NCBI RefSeq assembly: GCF_033978795.1
Contig: NC_084615.1
Location: 31,241,719 to 31,305,718 of the forward strand
Source: Nerophis ophidion
Lineage: Eukaryota > Chordata > Actinopteri > Syngnathiformes > Syngnathidae
DNA: 64,000 nucleotides
Reading direction: 5' to 3'
Shown piece after piece: positions 55,155 to 64,000 of the stretch. How positions within the stretch are numbered: the stretch's first letter is position 1; every line of letters starts with the position of its first letter. The position numbers were made by a program, and so were the translations under genes. The notes under the pieces are model-generated. The model was not told where the DNA came from. It did no database searches and saw nothing but the letters and a program-made list of their open reading frames with translations.

Positions 55155-56305
55155 TAGTGTACCGGTACCAAAATGTATTTCTATACTTTTCGGTATTTTT
55201 TGATACTTTTCTAAATAAAGGGACCTACAAAAATGGAATTATTGGCTTTATTTTAACAACAAATCTTACAATACATTAAACATCTGTTTCTTATTGCAAG
55301 TTTGTCCTTATATAAAATAGTGAACATACAAGACGACGTGTCTTTTAGTAGTAAGTAAGCAAACAAAGGCTCCTAATTTAGCTGCTGACATATGTAGTAA
55401 CATATTGTGTCATTTATCATTCTATTTTGTCAAAATTATGAGGGACAAGCAGTAGAAAATGGCTAGTTTATTAATCCACTGGTTCATTTACTGTTAATAT
55501 CTGCTTACTTTCTCTTTTAACGTGTTCTATTTACACTTCTGTTAAAATGTAATAATCACTTCTTCTTCTGTTGTTTGAATACTTTACATTAGTTTTGGAT
55601 GGTACCCCAAATTTGGGTATCAATCCGATACCAAGTCGTTACAGGATCATACATTGGTCATATTTAAAGTCCTCATGTGTCCAGGGACATATTTCCTGAG
55701 GTATAAATTTAATATAAATTGAAAAAAAACAAAAAAAGATTATGTGATGCTAAAAATGATCGACTAGATACGTTCCTGTACTTGGTATCATTACAGTGGA
55801 TGTTAGGTGTAGATCCACCAATGGCGTTTGTTTACATTGTGACGCCGGTGAGCTACGGTGTGTAGTGAAACATGTTTAGCTATTCCTCGTCTTGCAGGGA
55901 TGATACTTGTAAAAAACTTACTATATTTGTCGCCATGAAGGCGAGGATTAATGATTTAGAAGTAGCTGAAACACTGCAGACTGCGGCTGGTCTTTAGCCG
56001 CTAGCTAGCTATCCATGTCTTGAAGCACCTCTTCCTGAGGGCGTTTCAGTGTTATAACTTCACCTTTATCGTTAGTTTTTAAGCCAAAATGCATCCGTTC
56101 TCCCTTTTCTGTCCAAACACTGTGTCTGCTTGTAAGTAATCCGTGGTTGTGCGCTGCCGAACATGCTCCTTTGCTCGTTAAACCAACAATGACACGACGT
56201 GATGACGACTGTGGGGGACCGGTACTTTTTAGAGGCGGTATAGTACCGAATATGATTCATTAGTATCGCGGTACTATACTAATACCGGTATACCGTACAA
56301 CCCTA
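55155..56305 (-). mobile_element. hAT-like family M copy 2
   Basis: Starts AGTGTACCGGTACC and ends ATACCGTACAACCCTAT. Segments such as GGATGTTAGGTGTAGATCCA (55798) match the reverse of copy 1 (22221-22240). No LINE insertion here, unlike copy 1. Confidence 0.72.
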
Positions 56306-57180
56306 TTACATACTAATGGTAATACTATTAGCCTGTATTCCTATCCCTTGGTCAAAGCCTTTACATACAAATTAAATGTCTGTTATTAAAATAATCATAA
56401 TCATCATTCTTTGAATGTAATATCACAGGACGAAAGTGCTCCAGTACAAGATGTTTTATAACTAATTGTTAAAAAACAAGAAGACTGCATTAAATTGTCC
56501 TTTAAAAAGAACAACTAAGGAGAGTTCAGCATCTTTGTCATTGCCATGGCAACAGTAAATTCACTTTAGACATTAATATTCAGTGCTTATACAACTTTTG
56601 TTGCTAGCTGAAATGACTGTATAGTGTTTATGTCAGCAACGTCACAATTTGAAGGGGAGACCTACAGCAAACAAAACGTTTCTTAACTTTACTATGAGTG
56701 TTTGATTGAGAAGTCCTAACACCTTATTGATCCTACATTCTATTTCATACCGAGGCTCCTCACAAGTCACTTTTTGCCTTCTTCAACCTCCTGACTAGGT
56801 ATCTATTCTGCTTGAAAGCTACAGATTTTTTGCAGACAGAAACACTATAGGCTTATGTCCAGGTTTTAAACTCTTTAGTTCCTGCCGTCTTTCCTTCTGA
56901 TCCCATTTTAATAGACAGGCTTTTGTGTTGGTTACTAGAATAGTTGTACTTTAAAGACCCGCGGGGAACTGTGTGAAATGTTGCTTGATTCACCTCAGGA
57001 ATAAACATTAAAGGGCAAAAATGGAAGCAGAAGAAAAAGCAGAAAATCACTTTTCCATCAACTGTATTATGGAGATGTTGAAATCATACAGTAAAACTGA
57101 TCCCAAAAAATTGAACATGTTAGTGAAAACGCAGCTGCATTTATATGCATACTGTATGTAAAGCAATATTTAAAGCAATC
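56306..57180. other. intron, no feature recognised
   Basis: Apparently single-copy; no exon or repeat ends identified. Confidence 0.45.
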
Positions 57181-57517
57181 ACACGCCAGGCGTGTGATTG
57201 AGGAGCTCAAAGTAAATCCGCAGCTCCTCCACATCGAGAGGAGCCTGATGAGGTGGTTCGGGCATCTGGTCAGGATGCCACCTTAACGCCTCTCTAGGGA
57301 GATGTTTGGGGAACGTCCGACCGGCAGGAGGCCAAGGGGAAGACCCAGGACACGTTGGGAAGACTGTCTCCCGGCTGGCCTGGGAACGCCTCCGAATCCC
57401 CCGGGAGAAGCTGGACGAAGTGGTTGGGGAGAGGCAAGTCTGGGCTTCCCTGCTTAGGCTGCTGCCCCCGTGACCTGACCTCGGATAAGCGGAGGGAAAT
57501 GGATGGATGGATGGACA
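57181..57517 (+). pseudogene. LINE ORF C-terminus (family Z), copy 2
   Basis: Codes, with frameshifts, for SMRWFGHLVRMPP-like and RPTGRRPRGRPRTRWED residues (57250-57365), then LRLLPP-like near 57455, and ends in (ATGG)n at 57498-57516. It matches the reverse of 22268-22518 and extends about 90 bp further 5'. Confidence 0.78.
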
Positions 57518-57827
57518 ATGTCACACTCTCTCGACTTTCGTCTGCTCCAAGGTTTCAGCCTGTTCATCGCTGGATCGTGTGTATGTCGTGCATTTGTAAA
57601 CCTCACTCCTTGACAAACTTAAGAGCAGTGCTTGTCACTGAGTTGACAGCTGGGGCTTTTGGCTCGGTGCCTATTATGCTCAACTCCCATTCTGAAGGAC
57701 TCAGGTCCAAGTCCTGGGTGGACCGACAGCAGGAACTGAACCAGAACCTTTTATACGTACAATAATGATTGCTGGAGCCAAAGGTTCTTATTGTGTTTGT
57801 ATTTTTTTTATTTTGTTTTCTCTAAAT
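57518..57827. other. intron, no feature recognised
   Basis: Nothing recognised in about 310 bp. Confidence 0.4.
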
Positions 57828-58266
57828 CCGGGGTGGGGAACCTGTGGCTCTTTTGATGACCGCATCTGGCTCTCAGATTAATCTTAGCCAACATTGCTTA
57901 ACACGATAAGTAATTAATAATTCCGCTGGTAATCACGGTGTTAAAAATAACATTCAAAATATAAAATATTCTCATGCATTTTAATCAATCCATCTGTTTC
58001 TATCGCACCTGTTCAAATAGTCGCACTAATGGTCAAAAGTATTTTATTTATTATTGGTTACTTTCAGAGTAACAATGTTGTTAAAAATAATAAGAGATGC
58101 ACACATTTAGTTGTTGTTGTTTAATTCCTTGCTTCTTGTCTGTTTAATAGATGTCATCAGTGTTTGAACCTGACAGTTGTATTTAGTGTTAAAAATATTA
58201 TACAGCTCTCACGGAAATACATTTTAAAATAGTTGGTCTCTCAGGCAAAAAGGTTCCCGACCCCTG
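57828..58266. mobile_element. hAT MITE S
   Basis: CCGGGGTGGGGAACCTG and AGGTTCCCGACCCCTG are inverted ends; the 8-bp CTCTAAAT is exact at 57820-57827 and 58267-58274. 439 bp, no ORF. Confidence 0.92.
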
Positions 58267-58531
58267 CTCTAAATGATTGGCCTCTGTTCATGCTGACGGT
58301 TGTCACTGGTCCCCATCAGGGATGGGATCGTTGCTCTGGTAACCTCATTTAATCTAGACTTCAGGTGGTAGCACTCAGGTGCGATTGTATGGAAGGCACA
58401 AACAGTTTTCGATCGTGCTGTGCATGGTCAGGTCTCGCTGCTGTGACAATGATTTTATTTTCTTGTTTTTTTTTTGTTTTTTTCCAGTTTTTTCGCTTTT
58501 CAAAATAAAATTGCATGTATTTCTTTTTCAT
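58267..58531. other. intron, no feature recognised
   Basis: A T-rich tract at 58455-58500; otherwise nothing recognised. Confidence 0.4.
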
Positions 58532-58796
58532 TTTTAATCAATCAATCAATCGATGTTTATTTATATAGCCCTAAATCACAAGTCTCTCAAAGGGCTGTAC
58601 AAGCCACAACGACATCCGCGGTACAGAGCCCTCATAAGGGCAAGGAAAAACTCACCCCAATGGGACGTTGGTGACAGTGACTACGAGAAACCTTGGAGAG
58701 GACCGCATATGTGGGCAACCCCCCCACAAGGGAAAGGGGGGCAGAGGAGAAAAAGAAAATAACTGGCAGATCAACTGGTCTAAAAAGGGGGTCTAT
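58532..58796 (-). mobile_element. LINE family L, 3' part, left of the D2 insertion
   Basis: (AATC)n tail at 58537-58551, then ATATAGCCCTAAATCACAAG, AAGGGCTGTACAAGCCACAA and GGGACGTTGGTGACAGTGAC. It continues at 59877. Confidence 0.8.
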
Positions 58797-58800
58797 TTAA

Positions 58801-59872
58801 AGGCCTACTGAAATGAGATTTTCTTATTTAAAGGGGATAGCAGGTCCATTCTATGTGTCATACTTGATCATTTCGCGATATTGCCATATTTTTGCTGAAA
58901 GGATCTAGTAGAGAACATCCACGATAAAGTTTGCAACTTTTGGTTGCTAATAAAAAAGTCTTGCCTATACCGGAAGTAGCAGACGATGTGCGCGTGACGT
59001 CACGGGCTGTGGAGCTCCTCACATCCTCACATTGTTTACAATCATGGCCACCAGCAGCGAGAGCAATTCGGACCGAGAAAGCGACAATTTCCTCATTAAT
59101 TTTAGCGAGGATGAAAGATTCGTGGATGAGGATAGTGAGAGTGAAGGACAAAAAAAAAAAAAAGACAGGGCAATGGGAGTGTTTCAGATATTAGACACAT
59201 TTACTAGGATAATTCTGGAAAATCCCTTATCTGCTTTTTGTGTTACTAGTGTTGTAGTGAGATTATACTGTTGTACCTGAAAGTCGAAGGGGTGTGGCCA
59301 CGGGTGTGGTGACCCCCAGTGTCTCTGAGGGAAGCCACGGAGGAGGCAAGAGAGTCGCAGCTGCCTCGTTGACATGTCTGCGGTAATAGCCGACTTATTA
59401 CCACAATTTTGTCACCGAAACCTGCCCGTTGACATGTGGTCGGGAACCATGTTCGCTTGACAGCTCTGTTCCATAGTAAAGCTCCACCTTTGGGAATATA
59501 AACAAGGAAACACCGGCTGTGTTTGTGTTGCTAAAGGCAGCTGCAATACACCGCTTCCCACCTCCATCTTTCTACTTTGACTTCTCCATTATTAATTGAA
59601 CAAATTACAAAAAATTCAGCAACACAGATCTCCAGAATACTGAGTAATTATACTACTCATAGCTGCGATCGGGCTGGAAAAAAATGTCCGCTACAATCCG
59701 AGACATCACGCGCACGCGTCATCATACCGACGTTTTCCTTCGCACGAAATTTAAAATTGCAATTTAGTCAACTAAAAAGGCCGTATTGGCATGTGTTGCA
59801 ATGTTAATATTTCATCATTGATATATAAACTATCAGACTGCGTGGTCGGTAGTAGTGGGTTTCAGTAGGACT
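58801..59872 (+). mobile_element. Kolobok-like TTAA element, family D copy 2, inserted in LINE L
   Basis: TTAA at 58797-58800 and 59873-59876; ends AGGCCTACTGAAATGAG and TTTCAGTAGGACT. The LINE reads on without a gap across the insertion. Confidence 0.82.
59032..59280 (+). pseudogene. acidic ORF of family D element
   Basis: From about 59044: MATSSESNSDRESDNFLINF, SEDERFVDEDSESEGQKKKK. The same block is in copy D1 (about 16750-16855: SDRESDNFPINWSEDERFV). A poly(A) run at 59151-59163 lies at the basic end. It resembles the acidic starts of the E elements in style but not in sequence. Confidence 0.5.
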
Positions 59873-59876
59873 TTAA

Positions 59877-60135
59877 AGGCTAGAGTATACAAATGAGTTT
59901 TAAGATGGGACTTAAATGCTTCTACTGAGGTAGCATCTCGAACTGTTACCGGGAGGGCATTCCAGAGTACTGGAGCCCGAATAGAAAACGCTCTATAGCA
60001 CGCAGACTTTTTTTGGGCTCTGGGAATCATTAAGAAGCCGGAGTTCTTTGAACGCAGATTTCTTGCCGGGACATATGGTACAATACAATTGGCAAGATAG
60101 GCTGGAGCTAGACCGTGTAGTATTTTATACGTTAT
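59877..60135 (-). pseudogene. LINE family L, ORF C-terminus, right of the D2 insertion
   Basis: On the - strand (59833-60030): YRAFSIRAPVLWNALPVTVR and SVEAFKSHLKTHLYTLAF, the signature end of an L2/CR1-type ORF2. It links the (GATT)n-tailed fragments at 8238, 13100 and 19905 to an autonomous LINE family. Confidence 0.8.
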
Positions 60136-60215
60136 TACATACTTTAAATTGTTTTATTTTCTGGGTTTTAAAAAAAATATATGTTTATAACTGTAATGGT
60201 GTTACATTTGAAAAT

Positions 60216-60258
<43 letters not shown>
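60136..60258. repeat. (TA)n microsatellite, left part
   Basis: (TA)n at 60219-60258, broken off by the element that follows. Confidence 0.85.
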
Positions 60259-60261
<3 letters not shown>

Positions 60262-61061
60262 GGGTGTGGGAAAAAATCGATTCGAATACGAATCGGATCG
60301 TTTACGTTGTGTGATTCAGAATCGATTCTCATTTTTAAAAAAATAGATTTTTTATTTTTATTTTTTTACTTTTTTTTTTAAATTATTTTTAGTTTTTTTT
60401 ATCAATCCAACAAACCACTACACAGCAATACCATAACAATGCAATCCAATTCCAAAACCAAACCTGACCCAGCAACACTCAGAACTGCAATAAACAGAGC
60501 AATTGAGAGGAGACACAAACATGACACAGAACAAACCAAAAGTAGTGAAACAAAAATGAATATTATCAACAACAGTATCAATATTAGTTATTTCAGCATA
60601 GCAGTGATTAAAAATCCCTAATTGACATTATCATTAGACATTTATAAAAATAATAAAAAAAGAACAATAGTGTCACAGTGGCTTACACTTGCATCGCATC
60701 TCATAAGCTTGACAACACACTGTGTCCAATATTTTCACAGAGATAAAATAAGTCATATTTTTGGTTCGTTTAATAGTAAAACAAATTTACATTATTGCAA
60801 TCAGTTGATAAATCATTGTCCTTTACAATTATAAAAGCTTTTTTTAAATTTTTTTTTAAATATACCACTCTGCTAGCATGTCAGCAGACTGGGGTAGATC
60901 CTGCTGAAATCCTATGTATTGAATGAATACAGAATCGTTTTGAATCGGGGAAATATCGTTTTTGAATCGACAATCGAATCGAATAGAAAAAATCGATATC
61001 GAATCGTGACCCCAAGAATCGATATTTAATCGAATCGTGGGACACCCAAAGATTCACAGGC

Positions 61062-61063
<2 letters not shown>
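60259..61063. mobile_element. nonautonomous DNA transposon O inserted in a TA tract
   Basis: TAGGGGTGTGGGAAAAAATC at the left; the right end, reversed, is TTAGGCCTGTGAATCTTTGG. Internal motifs GAATCG/CGATTC occur in dense inverted order at both sides (60280-60330 and 60935-61035). TA repeats on both sides hide the target duplication. Probably hAT-like. Confidence 0.6.

Positions 61064-61112
<49 letters not shown>
61064..61112. repeat. (TA)n microsatellite, right part
   Basis: An uninterrupted TA tract; with 60219-60258 it was probably one array before element O arrived. Confidence 0.92.
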
Positions 61113-61116
<4 letters not shown>

Positions 61117-62073
61117 TTTTTATAGTTTTGTGTGGCAAGACTGAGCCAATCAAGTTGCCTCATGGTGTGGTTCACGACATGGCCTTCTCGTAAAGCAATC
61201 ACACACCTCGATAGGCAACCGAGTCTCGTGGGGTCACACGCATATTAAAACAAGAATGATTACACTCATTTATAACCTTCAACCCCCACCCCCGGCTTCC
61301 GTCAGTTTTTATGGCGGACTGTGAGGATTATATGTTGTGTCGTTGGCTAAGGTTAAAGCGGTGGCTTCCATTCATGGTTATCATCTGGGCCATTGGTTCA
61401 TAAAAGGATGTGTTTGACGTGTGCTTTTGTTGTCGCGCTCCAATGATAATTCCTGCAGGGGTTCTCCTGCACGGCCAGCAATTCACTTTACTCTTAACAT
61501 CACTGGGCTAATTTAACAGCGCCTCCTTGAGAAAATTACCCATCCGACCTTCCTTGATTCTCTCATTGCCCTCAGTAACGCCGCCTCTTTGGCACCGGAG
61601 TATGGCTACCCGATAGGCGCCTTAATGAGCTGTTGCCGGTGTTGTTCGTCATCACCATTAAAGTCGGAAAGTAAACATCTGCTGTGCCTCTTCGGCCTGT
61701 GATGTTAATCCCAAGCACCTCTTTGGTGATGTGATGAAATCTTCGCAGAAGCCGCCAGGTTCACACAGAGTTCATCTCCACCGGCCACATCGGAAGACAG
61801 GAGTCACAGACGTGCAAAAACCTGCGCAGGAAATGCATTAATTAGCTCATTAATCCGCCTGCTGTCTTCTCTTTGAGGAAAATGCAGGGACTTCACTTCA
61901 GTTTCAATTTCTTTTCTCATTCTTATTCGACTTTTATTGTTTACGTGTATGACTTGTCTTGCCCTCGTTAAATACCTCGCCTCCCTTTATTGCACTTGTA
62001 AAAACACTCATTACTTTATGCTAAAGTTTTAAAACAAACCCTGAAATTGCGTTATATGTCTCCCTGTCTGCAG
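61113..62073. other. intron upstream of the third exon with a possible conserved noncoding stretch
   Basis: 61420-61880 is non-repetitive and compositionally balanced, with ATTAATTAGCTCATTAATCC near 61837 and GGCTAATTTAACAGCGCC near 61506. No ORF or transposon end. The acceptor at 62068-62073 closes the intron. Confidence 0.4.
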
Positions 62074-62203
62074 ACATTACAGACCGAGCTGAAGGAACGC
62101 GAGCAGCTGGTGATCAGCACGTTAGAACAAGCTCGGATGTTTCTGGCCGAGCAGCCCATCGAAGGTCCTGGAGAACCACGCAAGAACATGCATCCAAAGA
62201 CAG
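62074..62203 (+). CDS. utrn: utrophin internal exon (equivalent of dystrophin exon 58)
   Basis: This is the third recognised exon of the host gene. It starts in phase 0 after a strong acceptor (pyrimidine-rich tract, CTGCAG at 62068-62073) and ends at ACAG|GTTGGT, leaving one base of a split codon. It gives 43 residues: TLQTELKEREQLVISTLEQA, RMFLAEQPIEGPGEPRKNMH and PKT. The block AEQPIE-P-EPR-N matches the human utrophin sequence I remember at the same place. The 130 bp length equals 43 codons plus one base, the expected utrophin length; dystrophin exon 58 is shorter, about 121 bp, because it lacks a few residues here. That difference supports utrophin over dystrophin. The exon forms part of the second-last spectrin-like repeat. 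The next exon (equivalent to dystrophin 59) was not found before the end of the window. The upstream intron is 28,534 bp. Confidence 0.93.
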
Positions 62204-62613
62204 GTTGGTTCGCCAAAAGTGACTGCCCAGCTTTTCAATCACTCATTGCCGATAGGTCACTTGTGATGAATTGCACTTTGAAACAACACCCTCTCCATGT
62301 CCATGTCAATATAATTGATCAAGCCGTCATTGGGGGTTCTACATGTCAATTATTATTAAGGTTTGCAATTGTTCTTTCCATTATGATCTAATTATATTAT
62401 CATTGGCCAGCTTTTGGGTAATGTATCAGGCAGTTATTGGGTGGTTTACATAGAAATCATTACAGTATGTCAAATTGTGTCATCGAACATACATCTTACT
62501 CTTGAGACAGTCATTGAGTGGTATACAATACTTGCCAAACCGTGTTTCACTCGCCACTGAGTGTTGTATTGTGGCATCATACTTACTTTACATCTTACTT
62601 TTGAGGCTTTAGG
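62204..62613. other. intron after the third exon
   Basis: Starts with donor GTTGGT. Two loosely similar segments (GAGTGGTATACAATACTTGC and GAGTGTTGTATTGTGGCATC types) suggest local tandem drift. No further exon. Confidence 0.5.
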
Positions 62614-62824
62614 TCAGATCTGGGCAGAATAAGGCCTGGGGGCCACATGCGGCCCGTTAAGTTTTCAATCTGGCCCGCCGGACATTCTTAAATAAGATTT
62701 TTAGATCTTTAAGATGGAAAGTGTAGCTGCATTTATGGTGTTTTGTTATGTTTTCTAATGACCAAAAGTTTTGAACTATACTAAGTATTTCAATGCTTGA
62801 AATCTGGGCTTTTGTATGATATTT
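62614..62824. mobile_element. hAT-like family P, left-end fragment
   Basis: CAGATCTGGGCAGAATAAGG, CATGCGGCCCGTTAAGTTTT and ACTATACTAAGTATTTCAAT match the left part of 9633-10664 and show the target of SINE F before insertion (near 62791-62805). Confidence 0.7.
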
Positions 62825-62832
62825 TAGTGACT

Positions 62833-63025
62833 AGTGTTGTCCTGATACCAATATTATTTCACTACTTTTTGATAATATTCTAATTAAAGGGGACCAGAAA
62901 AAATTATTTTAGCAAAAAAATCTTATGGTGTGGCAGACCAGTTCTTTTCAGAGGTGGTATGGTACCGAATATGATTCATTAGTATCGCGCTACTCTACTA
63001 ATACCCGTATACCGTACAACCCTAC
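62833..63025 (-). mobile_element. hAT-like family M copy 3, 193 bp deletion form
   Basis: AGTGTTGTCCTGATACC to TACCGTACAACCCTAC; flanking 8-mers TAGTGACT and TAGTTACT differ at one base. It consists of the two ends of the family with the interior removed. Confidence 0.78.
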
Positions 63026-63035
63026 TAGTTACTAT

Positions 63036-64000
63036 CAGGGGTGTGGACTCGAGTCACATGACTTGGACTCGAGTCAGACTCGAGTCATGAATTTGATGAC
63101 TTTAGACTCGACTTGACAAAATGTAAAAAGACTTGCAACTCGACTTAGACTTTAACATCAATGACTTGTGACTTGACTTGGACTTGAGCCTTTTGACTTG
63201 AAATGACTTGCTACTTTCCCCAAAACCCAACGATTAAAAAGTTATTCAGGAGCGCTCCGTATCTTCCTTTGTGTACGCGTGTTTGTCAGCGTATGTGCGC
63301 TACCTGTCAGTACAACAGCCAATCAAATTACATCAACGTTATTTTCGTCACACAGCATTCAGCCAATCAAATTGCAGGAAAACCAACGAAGAAGAGCTCT
63401 CAATCAACCCGCCAGTGAGGAGAAATCATGCCAAAAATAGTTTCGTTCGGGGATTAAAACTACAAGTTGGTCAACAAAAAACAAATTCCAGTATGCAAAG
63501 CATGCGGTTCGAAGATTACAGACGTAGACGCAACAACTTTCAACTTCGTTTGACATTTGCAAAAAGAAGGGTAAGTTTTGAATGTAAGCTAACGTTTATT
63601 GGCCGAGTAACTTAACTTTTATTTGTTGTGTAGTTAAATCAGTGAGGCTGTAAACTCACTGCTAACGTTAGAACCATAGACATCTTATAAGTAGACGCAG
63701 CATCGAGCGCTACTGCCTACTTGGGCAGACGAGACGCGGGCCGCCACCTTGGAGTGGTGATCCACTCCACTCAGTGCAATTAATCTGGCAGGAGCAGTGA
63801 ACAGTCAGCGCATTTCATTCATTTTACCTCACTGAATACCACTCATTTTCATGCGCTTTTGTGTCATATGTGTAGCTATGATAAAGGACACATGTTTGGT
63901 GTGTTCATAGTTTGCTTAACAGTAATAAAATATTCTTATATGCTATAAGTGAGCTGACGTCCGAGATCAAAACTGGGAATAAAAATCCCAGAGAAGGGGG
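63036..64000 (+). mobile_element. hAT transposon, 5' part, runs off the window
   Basis: CAGGGGTGTGGACTCGAGTC is the terminus, followed by a subterminal array of GACTTGGACTC/GACTCGAGTC-type motifs (63050-63205). A BED-finger remnant follows. The other end is beyond position 64000. Confidence 0.7.
63428..63570 (+). pseudogene. BED-type zinc finger, first coding exon of the hAT transposase
   Basis: From ATG 63428 the frame gives MPKIVSFGD, a stop at 63455, then NKKQIPVCKACGSKITDV, DATTFNFV, a TGA at 63551 and HLQKEG, followed by donor GTAAGT at 63571. C-x2-C and H-L-x-K-E-G are the core of a BED finger, the usual N-terminal DNA-binding domain of hAT transposases. The TGA sits where an Arg codon (CGA) is expected, a typical CpG decay. 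Two stops make it a pseudogene. Confidence 0.65.

Noticed and set aside
58858..59151. 97-codon antisense ORF in element D2
   Set aside because: It is the complement of the acidic ORF region, whose + strand frame is the one shared with copy D1.
62204..62391. Extension of the third exon frame to the stop near 62391
   Set aside because: The donor ACAG|GTTGGT gives the expected 43 codons plus one base. The extra residues are intron.

Overview
The window looks like about 64 kb of nuclear DNA from a ray-finned fish. It is almost entirely intron of one gene on the + strand. Three short exons at 27964-28136 (173 bp), 33383-33539 (157 bp) and 62074-62203 (130 bp) encode spectrin-repeat protein. They join in frame (phase 0-2, 2-0, 0-1) and read as utrophin (utrn), corresponding to dystrophin exons 56, 57 and 58. 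They cover the end of the third-last spectrin-like repeat of the rod and the start of the second-last. The 157 bp length equals the dystrophin exon, and the residues fit utrophin better than dystrophin. No promoter, first exon or last exon is present. The flanking introns run off both ends (at least 27,963 bp upstream and at least 1,797 bp downstream). The two complete introns are 5,246 bp and 28,534 bp.

Most of the remaining sequence is transposon-derived. The repeat content fits a percomorph teleost: Tc1-like elements, hAT elements with 8-bp duplications, Kolobok-like TTAA elements with a THAP finger, tRNA-derived SINEs with (ATGG)n or (GATT)n tails, and LINE 3' ends. A syngnathid (pipefish-like) source is only a guess from the look of the SINEs.

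Layout. 1-2.1 kb: AT-rich tandem motif and nested hAT-like ends. 2.2-3.7 kb: Kolobok-like element. 5.0-6.1 kb: Tc1-like element. 7.1-10.7 kb: Tc1 arm, a Tc1 copy split by a LINE, and a hAT-like element carrying a SINE. 11 kb: a GC-rich stretch. 12.0-15.0 kb: TA-flanked element with nested hAT, then a decayed Tc1. 16.4-19.7 kb: hAT-like element holding two back-to-back TTAA elements. 21.8-23.1 kb: hAT-like element. 24.4-27.2 kb: Tc1 copy broken by a hAT MITE and a solo LTR. 28.3-32.6 kb: palindromic and foldback structures between exons 1 and 2. 34.0-36.6 kb: nested elements and a minisatellite. 38.8-42.0 kb: a 1.5 kb tandem duplication. 44.2-53.9 kb: many SINEs and transposon copies. 55.2-61.1 kb: more hAT, LINE and TTAA elements. 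63.0-64.0 kb: start of a hAT element with a BED finger.

Apart from the host gene, no gene appears intact. The transposase pieces are truncated, frameshifted or interrupted. The clearest items for follow-up are a recurrent asymmetric hairpin derivative of a Tc1 family, a TTAA element with two inward-facing ORFs, a palindromic frame around the microsatellite after exon 1, and two single-copy TAATTA-bearing stretches that may be conserved noncoding elements. I saw no evidence for a wholly new biological system.
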